From: a bacterium BMS3Abin14
GTDB taxonomy: Bacteria > BMS3Abin14
Length of the DNA: 64,000 nt
Direction: 5' to 3'
Assembly (NCBI GenBank): GCA_002897695.1
Contig: BDTG01000045.1
Location: 59,862 to 123,861 of the forward strand
In this document: one piece after another, positions 37,149 through 46,291 of the stretch
How positions within the stretch are numbered: the stretch's first letter is position 1
Layout: every line of letters starts with the position of its first letter
Position numbers and translations under genes: made by a program
Notes under the pieces: model-generated
The model's database searches: none
The model's input: only the letters and a program-made list of their open reading frames with translations
Told to the model about the DNA's origin: nothing

Positions 37149-37222
37149 AGGGGTCCTTAATATAAGATGCCCCCTGAAGGGGGAAATGAAGCCGGGGGAA
37201 GCGGAAAACCGCCCCCCCGACC
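37149..37222 (-). terminator. G/C-rich hairpins after the CoA-transferase operon
   Basis: Two inverted repeats: CCGGGGGAAGCGG...CCGCCCCCCCG (37192-37221) and CCCCCT/AGGGGG (37169-37182). T runs are weak; probably a 3'-end or processing signal. Confidence 0.45.
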
Positions 37223-37234
37223 TGGAAAAAGGTC

Positions 37235-38164
37235 CTACTTCTCGGCGGCCAGATCCCTCTTGGTCTTCCGGCCAAGGTAGATACGGTTCGGGTCGCAGAC
37301 CATCCGTGCGATCTTGATCTCCTCAAGCTGCGGAGCGACGAAAGAAGAGAAATCCTTCGCCTTCTTCAGATCCCAGCTTACATTGTCCTTAACCAACTGT
37401 TCATCCACGCCTGGATAGATCTCCGCCAACTCCAGCTCCCCGGTGTCCGGGTTGCTGCGGAAGATTGCGAGATCCGAAACGATGGTGGTCGCGCCGCCGC
37501 GGAACAGGCCATAGTGCCACCTGTCCTCGCTGGTGCCGATCTTACCCCTGGAACCGGTGGGGCTGGTCAGGAAGTCGCACTTTTCCGGGAAGCGCCTCTT
37601 CTCCTGGACCATCATGGCCAGGCCGACGTCCGAGTAGGAAGCGATGGGGTTCGCGCCACCGGAACCGGCGAACCTCACGGCCGGTCCGGGTTTCCCGTCA
37701 TCACGAGCGCTCTTGGAATAGTAGCCGCCCATGCATGTGGAGTTGAGGTTTCCGTACTTGTCACACTCGGCCCCGCCCAGCATCCCGAAGGTGCAGAAAC
37801 CGCGCTGAGCAAAAGTACCGAAGGTGTCGGCCATATTGGAGAGGGTTGAGCACTGGTATCCGCCCCTGGCCTCGGAAACCGAGATGGGAACCTCTATCAG
37901 CTTGGGATCGAGGATTCCAGCCTCCATGATGATGAGGGCGTTGGGCGCGTACGTATGCTGGGCCATCATGCACCCGATCATGGGAAGGCCCGTGCCCGCG
38001 AAAATGAAGGAATAGTCGTAGGTCTGCCTGGCGGCAGCGATAGCAAGGAGCTCCATCGTAGTATACTTCTCAGGATCGATGCCCTTCTCCTTGCAGTAGG
38101 CCTCGTACTCAGTGTCATCCACGTGAGTCCAGGCCTTGGGATCGTCTTGCCTAATTACTGACAT
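37235..38164 (-). CDS. Two-subunit CoA-transferase, beta subunit (GctB-like)
   Basis: 309 residues. Homologous to glutaconate CoA-transferase subunit B: ELLAIAAARQTYDYSFIFAG, NALIIMEAGILDP (the Glu of MEAG is the likely thioester-forming residue), FGMLGGAECDKYGNLNSTC and GGANPIASYSDVGL. It moves CoA between acyl-CoA and a free acid. The cognate alpha subunit is 40 nt upstream. Clustered with paaK and iorAB, so a phenylacetate-, glutarate- or other organic-acid-specific transferase is possible; the substrate is not readable. Confidence 0.85.
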   Translation of the reverse strand: MSVIRQDDPKAWTHVDDTEYEAYCKEKGIDPEKYTTMELLAIAAARQTYDYSFIFAGTGLPMIGCMMAQHTYAPNALIIMEAGILDPKLIEVPISVSEARGGYQCSTLSNMADTFGTFAQRGFCTFGMLGGAECDKYGNLNSTCMGGYYSKSARDDGKPGPAVRFAGSGGANPIASYSDVGLAMMVQEKRRFPEKCDFLTSPTGSRGKIGTSEDRWHYGLFRGGATTIVSDLAIFRSNPDTGELELAEIYPGVDEQLVKDNVSWDLKKAKDFSSFVAPQLEEIKIARMVCDPNRIYLGRKTKRDLAAEK

Positions 38165-38203
38165 ATCTTACCTCCTCATTAACAAGAAGATTATCCTCAG
38201 CCC

Positions 38204-39358
38204 TTACAGAGGCCTGGCCAGACCGGGCTTGTAGCTGTAAATGGCGTCGGCACGAAGCTCGAAGAGCCTCTGGAGACCCTTGGTGCCCGTAATGGTGGGA
38301 TAACCATCGCCCGGACGCGTGCTCAGGAAGGTCCACTCGTCGTCACATACCCAGTCATACATAAAGTCGCTAACCTCATCCTTGGGCTTTTTGTTCAGCT
38401 GCGCCCATGCGCGCCAGAAGTCCCAGTCATAATCGTAATAATACGGGACCTGGCCGGGGAACCCGCCATAGGGAACCTCGACGATGGAGTCCACGAACTG
38501 GAGAGCGAGGTTGTTGGAGTAAGGCTGGGCACGGAGTTCCTCCTCCGTAACCACTTTCTCCGCCTGCACGATACAGTACTTGGCCGCTATCGCCTGCTCG
38601 GCGTCGGGTCCAAGAATCCCCTCGATCCGGGTGGTGCCGCGTTCGCCGACCCGCTGGGCCAGCACGATGGTGACCTCGGGGAGGATGGGCGGAACGAGGA
38701 TGACCTTGACGCCCTTGTTGCCGGTATAGGCCGTCGCCTCGCGCACCTGCTCCAGAGCGTTGGTCTGGTTGGAGGTGTTGTCTCCGCCTTCAAAGGCATG
38801 GGGCCGCAGTCCCCATCCGTCGAAGGGGTCCTCAATAACGGACATCCTCTCGGGGGGGATGGAGGGGTGAACCCACGAACCGTCGGCCTTCTTCCCGCGC
38901 AGGCCCATCTTCTTGAACGTATCATGCTCGGAAAGGTCGGTACCCATCTCCGCCATGCACGGTGCGAAGGGCCAGCCGTAGCGGCCGGCAACCGTCCTGA
39001 GGCCGTAGCCATAGTTGGAATAGTCCTCGATATCTATGGTGCCATCCTGGATGGAGCGCCTGATATTGTAGGCCACCGGCTGGATTCCTTCCAGGCCGAT
39101 ATATGTCGTATCCATCAGCTTGATCAGGCCGGCGCCGGCCCAGAAATCCGCAATGGAGGCACCGCCGTTCATGGTAACGAAGAGGTCGCCGATCCTCTGG
39201 CGGATTACCTCACGGGCCAGGGCGAAGGGCTTCTTGGTGTAGCTGAAGCCGCCCGGGCAGATGCAGGTACCAGGCTTGATGAAAGTCTTGACCGCATCAG
39301 GGAGGGACATGATTTTGTCTTTTCCCCTCATGAAAGTGGGGATAGTCGCCTCTGCCAT
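38204..39358 (-). CDS. Two-subunit CoA-transferase, alpha subunit (GctA-like)
   Basis: 384 residues. Starts EATIPTFMRGKDKIMSLPDA, then FIKPGTCICPGGFSYTKKPFALAREVIRQ, as in glutaconate CoA-transferase subunit A, and APCMAEMGTDLSEHDTFKKM in the middle. The C-terminus is aromatic-rich. ATG 39358 has GGAG 8 nt upstream. In an operon with the beta subunit downstream and a small unknown gene and paaK upstream. Confidence 0.85.
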   Translation of the reverse strand: MAEATIPTFMRGKDKIMSLPDAVKTFIKPGTCICPGGFSYTKKPFALAREVIRQRIGDLFVTMNGGASIADFWAGAGLIKLMDTTYIGLEGIQPVAYNIRRSIQDGTIDIEDYSNYGYGLRTVAGRYGWPFAPCMAEMGTDLSEHDTFKKMGLRGKKADGSWVHPSIPPERMSVIEDPFDGWGLRPHAFEGGDNTSNQTNALEQVREATAYTGNKGVKVILVPPILPEVTIVLAQRVGERGTTRIEGILGPDAEQAIAAKYCIVQAEKVVTEEELRAQPYSNNLALQFVDSIVEVPYGGFPGQVPYYYDYDWDFWRAWAQLNKKPKDEVSDFMYDWVCDDEWTFLSTRPGDGYPTITGTKGLQRLFELRADAIYSYKPGLARPL

Positions 39359-39408
39359 ATCCATTTCTCCTTTCGTACTCGCACTAATTGTTGGCTGTAC
39401 TTAGCCGT

Positions 39409-39774
39409 TTACTTCTTGAGCTGGATCCTTTTGTTCCAGGTCGCTCGAAGAATCCGGTCCATCATCTCCCTGCTGTCCCTGGTCTTTTCCAGAATGTCGG
39501 AAAAGTGACGAATGCCTGTTTTGATCTCCTCTTCGATGACATCAAGCGTCGACTCATCGCTTACTGCGAGGATCTCCTTCTCAAGCGTCTCCAATGTCTC
39601 AGGCACTCTCCCGAGAGAGACCCGCATATCGTTGTAGGCAACGGCGACGATAGTCATGTCCCATGCTGCGGCTATGACCTTCTGCCAGGTCTCCAACGAC
39701 TCTTTCGGCTCAATATTCCCAGAGAATTGAAAATCCTCTTCGGTAATCCGAGCTCTCATACGTTTTCGCTCCAT
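39409..39774 (-). CDS. Small helical protein between paaK and CoA-transferase genes, unknown
   Basis: 121 residues, soluble, no cysteines, predicted mostly helical with a charged C-terminal helix (EMMDRILRATWNKRIQLKK). No family recognised. ATG 39774 has GGAGG 7 nt upstream. It lies 66 nt after paaK and 50 nt before the CoA-transferase alpha gene on the same strand, so it is probably part of that operon and may be an accessory or regulatory subunit. Confidence 0.6.
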   Translation of the reverse strand: MERKRMRARITEEDFQFSGNIEPKESLETWQKVIAAAWDMTIVAVAYNDMRVSLGRVPETLETLEKEILAVSDESTLDVIEEEIKTGIRHFSDILEKTRDSREMMDRILRATWNKRIQLKK

Positions 39775-39840
39775 ACTCACACCTCCTTCCGTTTATGGTA
39801 TCTCCGTTTTGCATGTTTCAGGCCTCCGGACTATCCGGGG

Positions 39841-41193
39841 CTACTTCTTCCTTCGGTCCTCCACACGGGCGCTGGCTGTCTTGCCCTCTCCCCCGGTAAC
39901 CCTGGGAAGCTCGTCGGGACCGATGAGATCCATGACCTTGGGGTTGACGTCGGTGAGCCCCTTGACGGACTGCTTCATCTTAACCTTGAGGTTGTCAATG
40001 AGGGCAGCGTCATTGAAATAGGCCTTGTCCTTCAGCTCGATCCTGAGGGTGAAGAAGTCCATCCCCCTCTTGTCGGTCTCTACGATCATCCTGAAGTTGG
40101 CCCCCATCTCCGGGAAGCGGGAAAGGGCCTCCTCCACCTGACTCGGGAAAACGATGAGTCCGCTGATGGAGACGGCATCGTCCGAACGCCCCTTGATCCC
40201 TGCCATCCTCGGGTGGGTCCGGCCGCAGGGGCACGGGGCCCAGGTCATTGAGGCGAGATCGCGGCTTCTGTAACGGATAAGAGGCGTTCCTGTGTTTACA
40301 AGGTTGGTCCACACCATCTCACCGTCTTCCCCGTCGCCTACCGGTTCCCCGGTATCGGGGTTGATGCACTCAACAAGGAGGTGATCCGACCAGATGTGCA
40401 TCCTCTGGGGGACGTCCTCGGCGCGGGCCTCGCACTCGGCGGTCATTCCCGGTCCGAGAAACTCGGTCATGCCGAATTCATCGAATGCCGTGATTCCGTA
40501 AAGCTCCTGAATCCTCTCCCGGGTGGCCCAGGGCCACGGCTCCGCTCCGAAAAGACCAATCTTGCAGGTGGAGTCCTTGGCCAGATCAAAGCCCTTTTCC
40601 TGCGCCTTCTGGCCCACATAGAGGGCAAAAGACGGCGTCGCGCAAAAAGCGGTGATCGGGAGGTCGACCAGGAGATCCACCATCCGGTCGGACTGGCCGC
40701 CGGAAAGGGGGATGGGGCAGGCTCCCATCTTCTGTGCGCCGTAGTGGAACCCGGCGCCGCCCGTGGGCAGGCCGTAGCCGAAGGAGTTAAGGAAAATGTC
40801 GCCGGGCCGCAGTCCAGCCATCCAGAGTTCCCGCGCGCACCTGTCGCTCCAGAGATCAATGTCCTCCTCCGAGGCAAAGATCAGGACCGGCTTGCCGGTG
40901 GTACCCGATGTGCTGTGCATCTCACGGAGAATGCTCATGTCGCCGGTTACGATACCCAGAGGATATCCGCTCCTGACTTCCTTTTTTTCGAGAAACGGGA
41001 TTTTCCTGATATCATCCAGGGTCTTGATATCGCCGGGGCTGAAGCCGGCCTCATCGTAAATCTTCTTGAAGTGGGGGTTGTTGCCGTAAACGTATTCAAC
41101 CTGTGCCTTCAGTCTCTCAAGCTGAAGATCCTTGATCTTCTCCACGGGCATGGTCTCGAGTTCGGGCTGAAAATACTTTCTGTCGTTGGACAT
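39841..41193 (-). CDS. paaK: Phenylacetate-CoA ligase (PaaK family), intact
   Basis: 450 residues, usual length. Adenylation motifs: STSGTTGKPVLIF (P-loop), GLFGAEP, FDEFGMTEFLGPGM, LIRYRSRDL with the Asp/Arg pair, CGRTHPRMAGIKGRSDD, and the C-terminal GGEGKTASARVEDRRKK with the catalytic Lys. It activates phenylacetate or another aryl acid to its CoA thioester with ATP. Preceded by a TTGACA promoter within an inverted repeat. Same strand as the CoA-transferase, IclR and iorAB genes. Confidence 0.92.
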   Translation of the reverse strand: MSNDRKYFQPELETMPVEKIKDLQLERLKAQVEYVYGNNPHFKKIYDEAGFSPGDIKTLDDIRKIPFLEKKEVRSGYPLGIVTGDMSILREMHSTSGTTGKPVLIFASEEDIDLWSDRCARELWMAGLRPGDIFLNSFGYGLPTGGAGFHYGAQKMGACPIPLSGGQSDRMVDLLVDLPITAFCATPSFALYVGQKAQEKGFDLAKDSTCKIGLFGAEPWPWATRERIQELYGITAFDEFGMTEFLGPGMTAECEARAEDVPQRMHIWSDHLLVECINPDTGEPVGDGEDGEMVWTNLVNTGTPLIRYRSRDLASMTWAPCPCGRTHPRMAGIKGRSDDAVSISGLIVFPSQVEEALSRFPEMGANFRMIVETDKRGMDFFTLRIELKDKAYFNDAALIDNLKVKMKQSVKGLTDVNPKVMDLIGPDELPRVTGGEGKTASARVEDRRKK

Positions 41194-41416
41194 AGCTCTT
41201 ACGTACCCTCCTTAATGAACGGCACCCTTACCGCCGGAAACATCGGGGAAATGACGGTTACCGCAGTGCCCCGGCCATCGGCCGCTCGGTCCTGTATTGC
41301 GCCCCCCCGCCGGGCGGAAAACCCAGATTTGGCAAGAAAAAAAACGGCCGTGGGTAATGCCCACAACCAGGTGCAGTCAATGAAAGAACATTCAAGATGC
41401 TGTTCTATTTTGAAGC

Positions 41417-41455
41417 ATGGTTATAATATTTATAACACTGTTTTAACCATGTCAA
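41417..41455 (-). promoter_or_regulatory. Promoter and possible IclR-type operator upstream of paaK
   Basis: Minus-strand TTGACA (41450-41455) with TATAAA 15 bp or TAAATA 17 bp downstream. ATGGTTA (41417-41423) and TAACCAT (41444-41450) are perfect inverted repeats around AT-rich DNA and overlap the -35. Placement suits repression. The rest of the 41194-41710 gap shows no gene. Confidence 0.5.
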
Positions 41456-41710
41456 GGAAAATCCATAAAAAGGCGGGCCAACACTCTGGAGACAGGGGCA
41501 CAATCCCGACAAAAGGTCTGAGATTGCATTGAACCCGGATTTTACGGAAGCATGAAATTCATGGGGGATACGGCCGGCCGCACGTTATTTCAGGAGTAAC
41601 GGCAGAAAAAACCGACGTTTTATTTTTTATGGGTTTTCGGCGCCATGCACCCGATAAAACAGGTTCAGGACAGGCTGCGGTAAAAGTTTTTGTGATGAGC
41701 GGGCGTAGCG

Positions 41711-42928
41711 TCAGGGCACGGTGACAATCTCCCTCGGAGTTACCGTCAACCTTTCCAACCCGCTTTCGGTAACCAGGAAAGTATCCTCAATGCCCGTTAG
41801 GCCTTTGCCCGGATGGAAGATCTTCGGCTCGAGGGCGAACACCATTCCCGGGACCAGGACCTGTTCGAAGCGGGGAGCGAGGAAAGGAAATTCATCGACC
41901 TCGAGGCCCACCCCATGTCCCACAAAACGTACCTGCTCACCCGGAGGCCCCATGAATCGATCCGAGACCCCAAGGTTTTCGGCCTCCCGGACGGCTGTTT
42001 CGTAGAGCGAACCCCAGGCAACCCCCGGTGCGGCGGCGGCCACAACCGCATCCTGAATGGCGCGGGCCTGCACAAAGCCCTGAACAAGTTCCACGGCCAG
42101 GGTTCCCATGACCATGAGGCGCGTCTGGTCGATGAGATATCCCTCTACGCATCCGACGAAATCCACGCTTACAGGCTCACCCTTCCTGATAGCCCTGAAA
42201 CCGGCCCCCTGGGCGATGGATGGGTTAATCCCCATTCCGCCGGACGGTGCGTCGATATGGGACATGAGCGCGGAGTGCTCACCGGTGATGATATGGCCGT
42301 AAAACAGCTCCTGGTTGAATCCCCGCATCCTCAGGATGCCCTGGTGCCCCAGTTCCCGGGCGCGCTTCTCTAATGTGGAAGCAAAATCCACCTCCCTAAT
42401 GCCATCATGCAGGCACTGCGCGGCAAGCTCCATCACCCTGTCCACCTGGACCCCTGCCGCACGGATCCTTTCGATCTCGTAGGCGGACTTGACGGCCCGA
42501 ACCTCTCGCACAAGGGATCCCGCGTCCACCAGGGAAGCGTCGGAAAGCAGCTTTAAATAGCGCTGGTAAAGGGCCGCCGGAATCACATCAAGCTCAAGTC
42601 CCACCCTGCCCCCGCCGGGTATCCCTGCCGCCTCCAGGGCGGGTGGAATCTCCTTGAAACTGCGAAACGGGGTGATCTCAAGTGGAGATTCCTCTTTGGC
42701 CCTGGCGACCGAACGCCTGCAAAGGTAAACCGGATCTCCATCGGCGGGGATAATAACCACCCCGTCCTGTATGGAACCGGTAAAATAAAAACGGTCGATG
42801 AGCTGCTGGATCAGGACGACATCGATCCCTTCCCTTCGGAGGATTTCCTGAAACCGGCCGATTCTGTCCCTGATCTCGCTCTCGGGGACGGTGTTGTAGG
42901 AACCTGCGAGTTCTTCAAAATTTTTCAC
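41711..42928 (-). CDS. M24-family metallopeptidase (Xaa-Pro aminopeptidase/creatinase type)
   Basis: 405 residues. N-terminal creatinase-like domain (about 1-140) and pita-bread catalytic domain. Metal ligands visible: SVDFVGCVEGYLIDQTR (Asp), FVGHGVGLEVDEFP (His), FALEPKIF (Glu) and GIEDTFLV (Glu). Cleaves Xaa-Pro peptides or acts on related amidino compounds. Located upstream of the aryl-acid block on the same strand, with heptad repeats at its 5' side; peptide fermentation would fit the neighbourhood. Confidence 0.9.
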   Translation of the reverse strand: MKNFEELAGSYNTVPESEIRDRIGRFQEILRREGIDVVLIQQLIDRFYFTGSIQDGVVIIPADGDPVYLCRRSVARAKEESPLEITPFRSFKEIPPALEAAGIPGGGRVGLELDVIPAALYQRYLKLLSDASLVDAGSLVREVRAVKSAYEIERIRAAGVQVDRVMELAAQCLHDGIREVDFASTLEKRARELGHQGILRMRGFNQELFYGHIITGEHSALMSHIDAPSGGMGINPSIAQGAGFRAIRKGEPVSVDFVGCVEGYLIDQTRLMVMGTLAVELVQGFVQARAIQDAVVAAAAPGVAWGSLYETAVREAENLGVSDRFMGPPGEQVRFVGHGVGLEVDEFPFLAPRFEQVLVPGMVFALEPKIFHPGKGLTGIEDTFLVTESGLERLTVTPREIVTVP

Positions 42929-42960
42929 GGCACCTCCTTATATGTCCAACGATATAAAAC

Positions 42961-43000
42961 AGTCCAGAGTCCAGAGTCCAGAGTCAAGATAGTCCAGAGT
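42961..43000. repeat. AGTCCAG heptad tandem repeat
   Basis: AGTCCAG repeated more than three times (42961-42985), plus a further half-copy at 42991-43000, between the nitroreductase and M24 genes. Confidence 0.75.
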
Positions 43001-43055
43001 TGCGGAAACCTCGATACTTCCATACCCCGATACCTGCGGCAGGTTTTGAATGATC

Positions 43056-43622
43056 TCATTCAAAACCGATCCAGCTCACCCGCCCTTCCTTCCTCGGCGG
43101 GACAGGGGGTTCCTTGCCCGGATATCCCATGGGAACAAACGCGATCAGGTTCATCCCCTCGACCCCCAGGGCCTCGTCAACCTCGTCCTCAAGGTGGACG
43201 GGGTTGGTCATCCAGCAGGCCCCAAGCCCCTCGTGGGTTGCAGCAAGAAGTGCGTTCTCGATAGCCGCTGATACGGACTGGGTATCCACAAACAGGCCTT
43301 CTTCCGTCGGCTGTGAGTAGAACACCAGGAGGACCGGAGCGCCGCCCAGGGTTTTGAAGAAATTTCTGGTAAAGGCTACGATCTTCTCATCGTAAAGTTT
43401 TCTGAGGCTTGGCTCCAGGAGAGGAAATGACCTCTCCGCAATACCCACCAGTTCTTCCCTCTTCCCGCCGGTGACCACAAAGATCCTCCAGTTCTGGCGG
43501 TTCTTCCCCGATGGCGCCCAGAGGGCAGCCTCAACGACCCTCTCCAATACATCACGGGGGACAGGGTCGGGTGTAAAGATCCTGCAGCTTCGCCGGTTTC
43601 GAATGACACCGTAAAAGTCCAT
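43056..43622 (-). CDS. Nitroreductase-family flavoprotein
   Basis: 188 residues. FMN-binding N-terminus MDFYGVIRNRRSCRIFTP, ALWAPSGKNRQNWRIFVV, and LGACWMTNPVHLEDEV with a C-terminal GYPGKEPPVPPRK, as in the small nitroreductase/FMN reductase family. Reduces nitro or quinone-like substrates with NAD(P)H; physiological substrate unknown. ATG 43622 has GGAG 8 nt upstream, 5 nt after the meaB stop, so it is probably in the same transcript. Confidence 0.9.
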   Translation of the reverse strand: MDFYGVIRNRRSCRIFTPDPVPRDVLERVVEAALWAPSGKNRQNWRIFVVTGGKREELVGIAERSFPLLEPSLRKLYDEKIVAFTRNFFKTLGGAPVLLVFYSQPTEEGLFVDTQSVSAAIENALLAATHEGLGACWMTNPVHLEDEVDEALGVEGMNLIAFVPMGYPGKEPPVPPRKEGRVSWIGFE

Positions 43623-43627
43623 GGGGA

Positions 43628-44584
43628 TCACTCCTTCTGAAAGTCCAGTTTCGAAAGCCACCTGCGCGCAACCGTCAGCGGGTCCTCCTCCCTGAGGGCA
43701 ACCCTTCGAACATCCTCTTCAAGCGCCTCTGCATCCCCGTGAAAAATCTCCGTCATGCGGGCCTCCAACTCGGTGCGGAGGGCCTGTCTGATGGACACAT
43801 CCGCAGAAGCTGCCGACCACTCCACCAGCTGGCCGGAGTCATTGAGATAACGCCAGTGACCTCTTATTTTTTCGGCCAGTTCCGGCACCCCCGTCCCCCG
43901 GGACGCCACTGCCATGAGTACAGGGGGAACCCAGCCGGCCTCATTCATGGCATGGTTCAGCAACGATCGCAGGTCCTTCGCAGCGGATTCCGAATGGGGA
44001 AGGTCGGCCTTGTTCACCAGATAGATGTCGGCAATCTCGAGGACACCGGCCTTCATGGCCTGAACCCCGTCGCCCAACCCGGGGACAGTGACGAACACAA
44101 TTGTGTGGGCGAGGTCCTTGACCTCCACATCCTCCTGCCCAACCCCCACCGTTTCCAGGATGATCGTATCGAATCCGGCCGCGTCCAGGAGGGTGATGAG
44201 GGGAAGGATGGACCTCGAAAGCCCTCCCTGATGCCCCCTGGAGGCCAGGCTGCGTATGAACACCCCAGGATCAGTGGCGTGTTCCTGCATCCGAATCCTG
44301 TCTCCCAAGACGGCGCCGCCGGAAAAAGGGCTTGTGGGATCAACGGCGAGAACACCCACACGCCGGTCCCTGGAACGCTCCTCCCGGATAAGTGCATTTA
44401 TGAGAGTGCTCTTCCCGGCCCCCGGCGGCCCGGTTATGCCGACGATGTGAGCGCCGCCGCCCCTGGGGAAGAGCTCGCTGATGATCCGCGCCGCGCCGGC
44501 ATCGAAATCATCCACCGACCTGGCGAGCCGACCAAGGGCCAGATGGTCTCCCTGAAGCGCTTTTTCTATCATCGTCTTATCCAT
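43628..44584 (-). CDS. meaB: Methylmalonyl-CoA mutase-associated GTPase MeaB (ArgK family)
   Basis: 318 residues, G3E-type GTPase. P-loop GITGPPGAGKSTLINALI, VDPTSPFSGGAVLGDRIRM, ETVGVGQED (switch region), NKADLP (guanine specificity), C-terminal dimerisation part. MeaB gates delivery of adenosylcobalamin to the mutase and protects it from inactivation. Neighbours are the B12 subunit of the mutase (45251) and CobO (45703). Confidence 0.96.
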   Translation of the reverse strand: MDKTMIEKALQGDHLALGRLARSVDDFDAGAARIISELFPRGGGAHIVGITGPPGAGKSTLINALIREERSRDRRVGVLAVDPTSPFSGGAVLGDRIRMQEHATDPGVFIRSLASRGHQGGLSRSILPLITLLDAAGFDTIILETVGVGQEDVEVKDLAHTIVFVTVPGLGDGVQAMKAGVLEIADIYLVNKADLPHSESAAKDLRSLLNHAMNEAGWVPPVLMAVASRGTGVPELAEKIRGHWRYLNDSGQLVEWSAASADVSIRQALRTELEARMTEIFHGDAEALEEDVRRVALREEDPLTVARRWLSKLDFQKE

Positions 44585-44587
44585 TAT

Positions 44588-45250
44588 TTACAGGGTCGTA
44601 AAAAATCCATTCATGGCGGCGTTGGCGCCCTCGATCCTCCCGGCCGGCAGAGAAAGAAAATGCTGTATCCTTTCTTCAAGTCTCGTCCCGAACTCCTCAG
44701 GGGCACAGACCTCCTGCAGCAGCCCGGACCTGAGCGCCTCGTCAGCCTTGACCCTTCGCGATTCCAGCGCCCAGGCAAGAGCGGCTCTCCCCCCGATAAG
44801 ACGGGGGAGCCTCTGGGTCCCTCCAAAACCGGTGATGAGGCCCAGATCAGATCCGGGATGACCGAAAGTGGAGCGATCCGTGCCCAGACGCCAATCCGCG
44901 GCAAGCGCCAGATCCAATCCGCCTCCGAGGCAGAACCCGTCAATTGCGGCCACGACAACGGTACCACTTTGCTCCATAATCCTGAAAACGCTGTACCCAA
45001 GGAGAGAAAACTCCCTGGCCGAACGCGGGTCGAGCCTCAGGATCTCCCTGAGATCCGCACCGACGGCGAATGATCCGCCTTCTCCCAGGATGGCGACGCA
45101 TCTTACCCCTGGATCAGCCAGAAGGCCCCCCAGCACATCTCTCAGGGATTCGAGGGTGGAGCTCCCCAGCTTATTCAGCCCTCCCGGGGTGATGAGACGT
45201 ACCACAGCCCATCCATCCCCCCTTGAGGCCGAGACGGTTGTGGCCTGCAT
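44588..45250 (-). CDS. Crotonase-superfamily protein with altered catalytic residues
   Basis: 220 residues, enoyl-CoA hydratase fold: LGEGGSFAVGADL, oxyanion-hole segment IDGFCLGGGLDLALAADW, GGTQRLPRLIGG. Hydratases have Glu in GGGxE and in PE; here the first is Asp (D113) and the second Gly (G133), so simple hydratase activity is unlikely. Between meaB and the mutase B12 subunit it sits where E. coli has ygfG, a methylmalonyl-CoA decarboxylase; such a role is possible. The C-terminus MNGFFTTL is encoded by a copy of the TTTTTTACGAC repeat. Confidence 0.85.
   Translation of the reverse strand: MQATTVSASRGDGWAVVRLITPGGLNKLGSSTLESLRDVLGGLLADPGVRCVAILGEGGSFAVGADLREILRLDPRSAREFSLLGYSVFRIMEQSGTVVVAAIDGFCLGGGLDLALAADWRLGTDRSTFGHPGSDLGLITGFGGTQRLPRLIGGRAALAWALESRRVKADEALRSGLLQEVCAPEEFGTRLEERIQHFLSLPAGRIEGANAAMNGFFTTL
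44592..44614 (-). repeat. ATGAATGGATTTTTTACGAC repeat inside the 3' end of a crotonase gene
   Basis: 23-nt identity with plus-strand 51647-51669; a variant begins the MerR gene (47698-47719). It supplies the last residues of the protein. Confidence 0.7.
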
Positions 45251-45655
45251 TCAACCCCGGCCTACAGCCCTGGCAATGGATTCCGCAATCTCGGAAGTGG
45301 CGGTTCCGGGGGTGAAGACCTCGAAAACGCCTGCCTTTTTCAAATCGGCGATATCCTCAGCAGGGATGATGCCGCCCACAAATACAGGCACATCACCGGC
45401 CCCCCTCTTGACCAGCTGCTCGATGACCCTGGGCACCAGGGTCCGGTGGGATCCCGAAAGGATGGAAAGGCCCACAGCGTCCACCCCCTCCTGAACCGAA
45501 GCAGCTGCGATCTGCTCGGGGGTCTGGTGCAGCCCGGTATAGACAACCTCGAACCCTCTGTCCCTCAACGCCCGTGCGACGACCTTGGCGCCGCGGTCGT
45601 GACCGTCCAGACCCGGCTTGGCGATGAGGACCCTGATCTTTTTTTCCTTCACCAT
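45251..45655 (-). CDS. mcmB: Methylmalonyl-CoA mutase small (B12-binding) subunit
   Basis: 134 residues: a stand-alone cobalamin-binding Rossmann domain. [19 protein letters not shown] carries the DxHxxG motif whose His ligates cobalt; LSILSGSH and [11 protein letters not shown] are the Ser and GG motifs of the dimethylbenzimidazole pocket. It pairs with the catalytic subunit at 25411-27072. ATG 45655 has GGGAG 6 nt upstream. The stop abuts the ATG of the crotonase gene. Confidence 0.95.
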   Translation of the reverse strand: MVKEKKIRVLIAKPGLDGHDRGAKVVARALRDRGFEVVYTGLHQTPEQIAAASVQEGVDAVGLSILSGSHRTLVPRVIEQLVKRGAGDVPVFVGGIIPAEDIADLKKAGVFEVFTPGTATSEIAESIARAVGRG

Positions 45656-45702
45656 TGTATTCTCCCATGCTTCCAAACCGCACGCCGCAGGCGTGAAGTC
45701 CT

Positions 45703-46242
45703 TTACTTCTCGATCCCATTGCGAGCGTTGACCCCTGCATTAAAGTAATGTTTTACCTCCCGCATCTCCGTCACGAGGTCGGCCCGGTCCACCAGCTCGG
45801 GAGGGGCCATCTGGCCGGTCAGAATCAATTCCAGGCCGTCCGGCCTGGAGTCAAACAGGGCAAGGGCCTCACCAAGAGGGATAAGGCCGAGATGAACAGC
45901 GACGTTGATCTCGTCTAAAATAATGACATCCCAATTTCCCGAGTTGATCTCATCGAACGCCTCGGCGAGGGCGGTGGCGGCCTGAAAGCGGTCCTCCTCG
46001 GACGGCTCGTCCGGTCCAACAAAGCCTTCGCCGCCCCTTGGCCGTATCTCAAGTTCGGGCGCAAGGCGGAGGGCGGCTTTCCTCTCACCGGTCATTTCCT
46101 TTCTACCCTTCAAGAACTGCAGCACAAGCACACTCAGGCCGTTTCCCACAGCCCTCAGGGCCAGGCCCAGGGATGCCGTCGTCTTTCCCTTGCCGCTCCC
46201 CGTGTAAACGTGGACATAGCCCGGTCCGATAGGGCTGGTCAT
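45703..46242 (-). CDS. cobO: Cob(I)alamin adenosyltransferase (CobA/CobO/BtuR type)
   Basis: 179 residues. [24 protein letters not shown] (unusual P-loop for ATP) and [29 protein letters not shown] is the Walker-B-like segment. It makes adenosylcobalamin, needed by the mutase encoded nearby. It lies 48 nt upstream of mcmB, same strand. Confidence 0.95.
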   Translation of the reverse strand: MTSPIGPGYVHVYTGSGKGKTTASLGLALRAVGNGLSVLVLQFLKGRKEMTGERKAALRLAPELEIRPRGGEGFVGPDEPSEEDRFQAATALAEAFDEINSGNWDVIILDEINVAVHLGLIPLGEALALFDSRPDGLELILTGQMAPPELVDRADLVTEMREVKHYFNAGVNARNGIEK

Positions 46243-46291
46243 TGATTTGGGCTCTCCTCAATGGGCTTGATGATGATCTCCGGCAAGATCA

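Noticed and set aside
42961..43000. CRISPR-like array
   Set aside because: Units are 7 nt with no spacers; a heptad tandem repeat.
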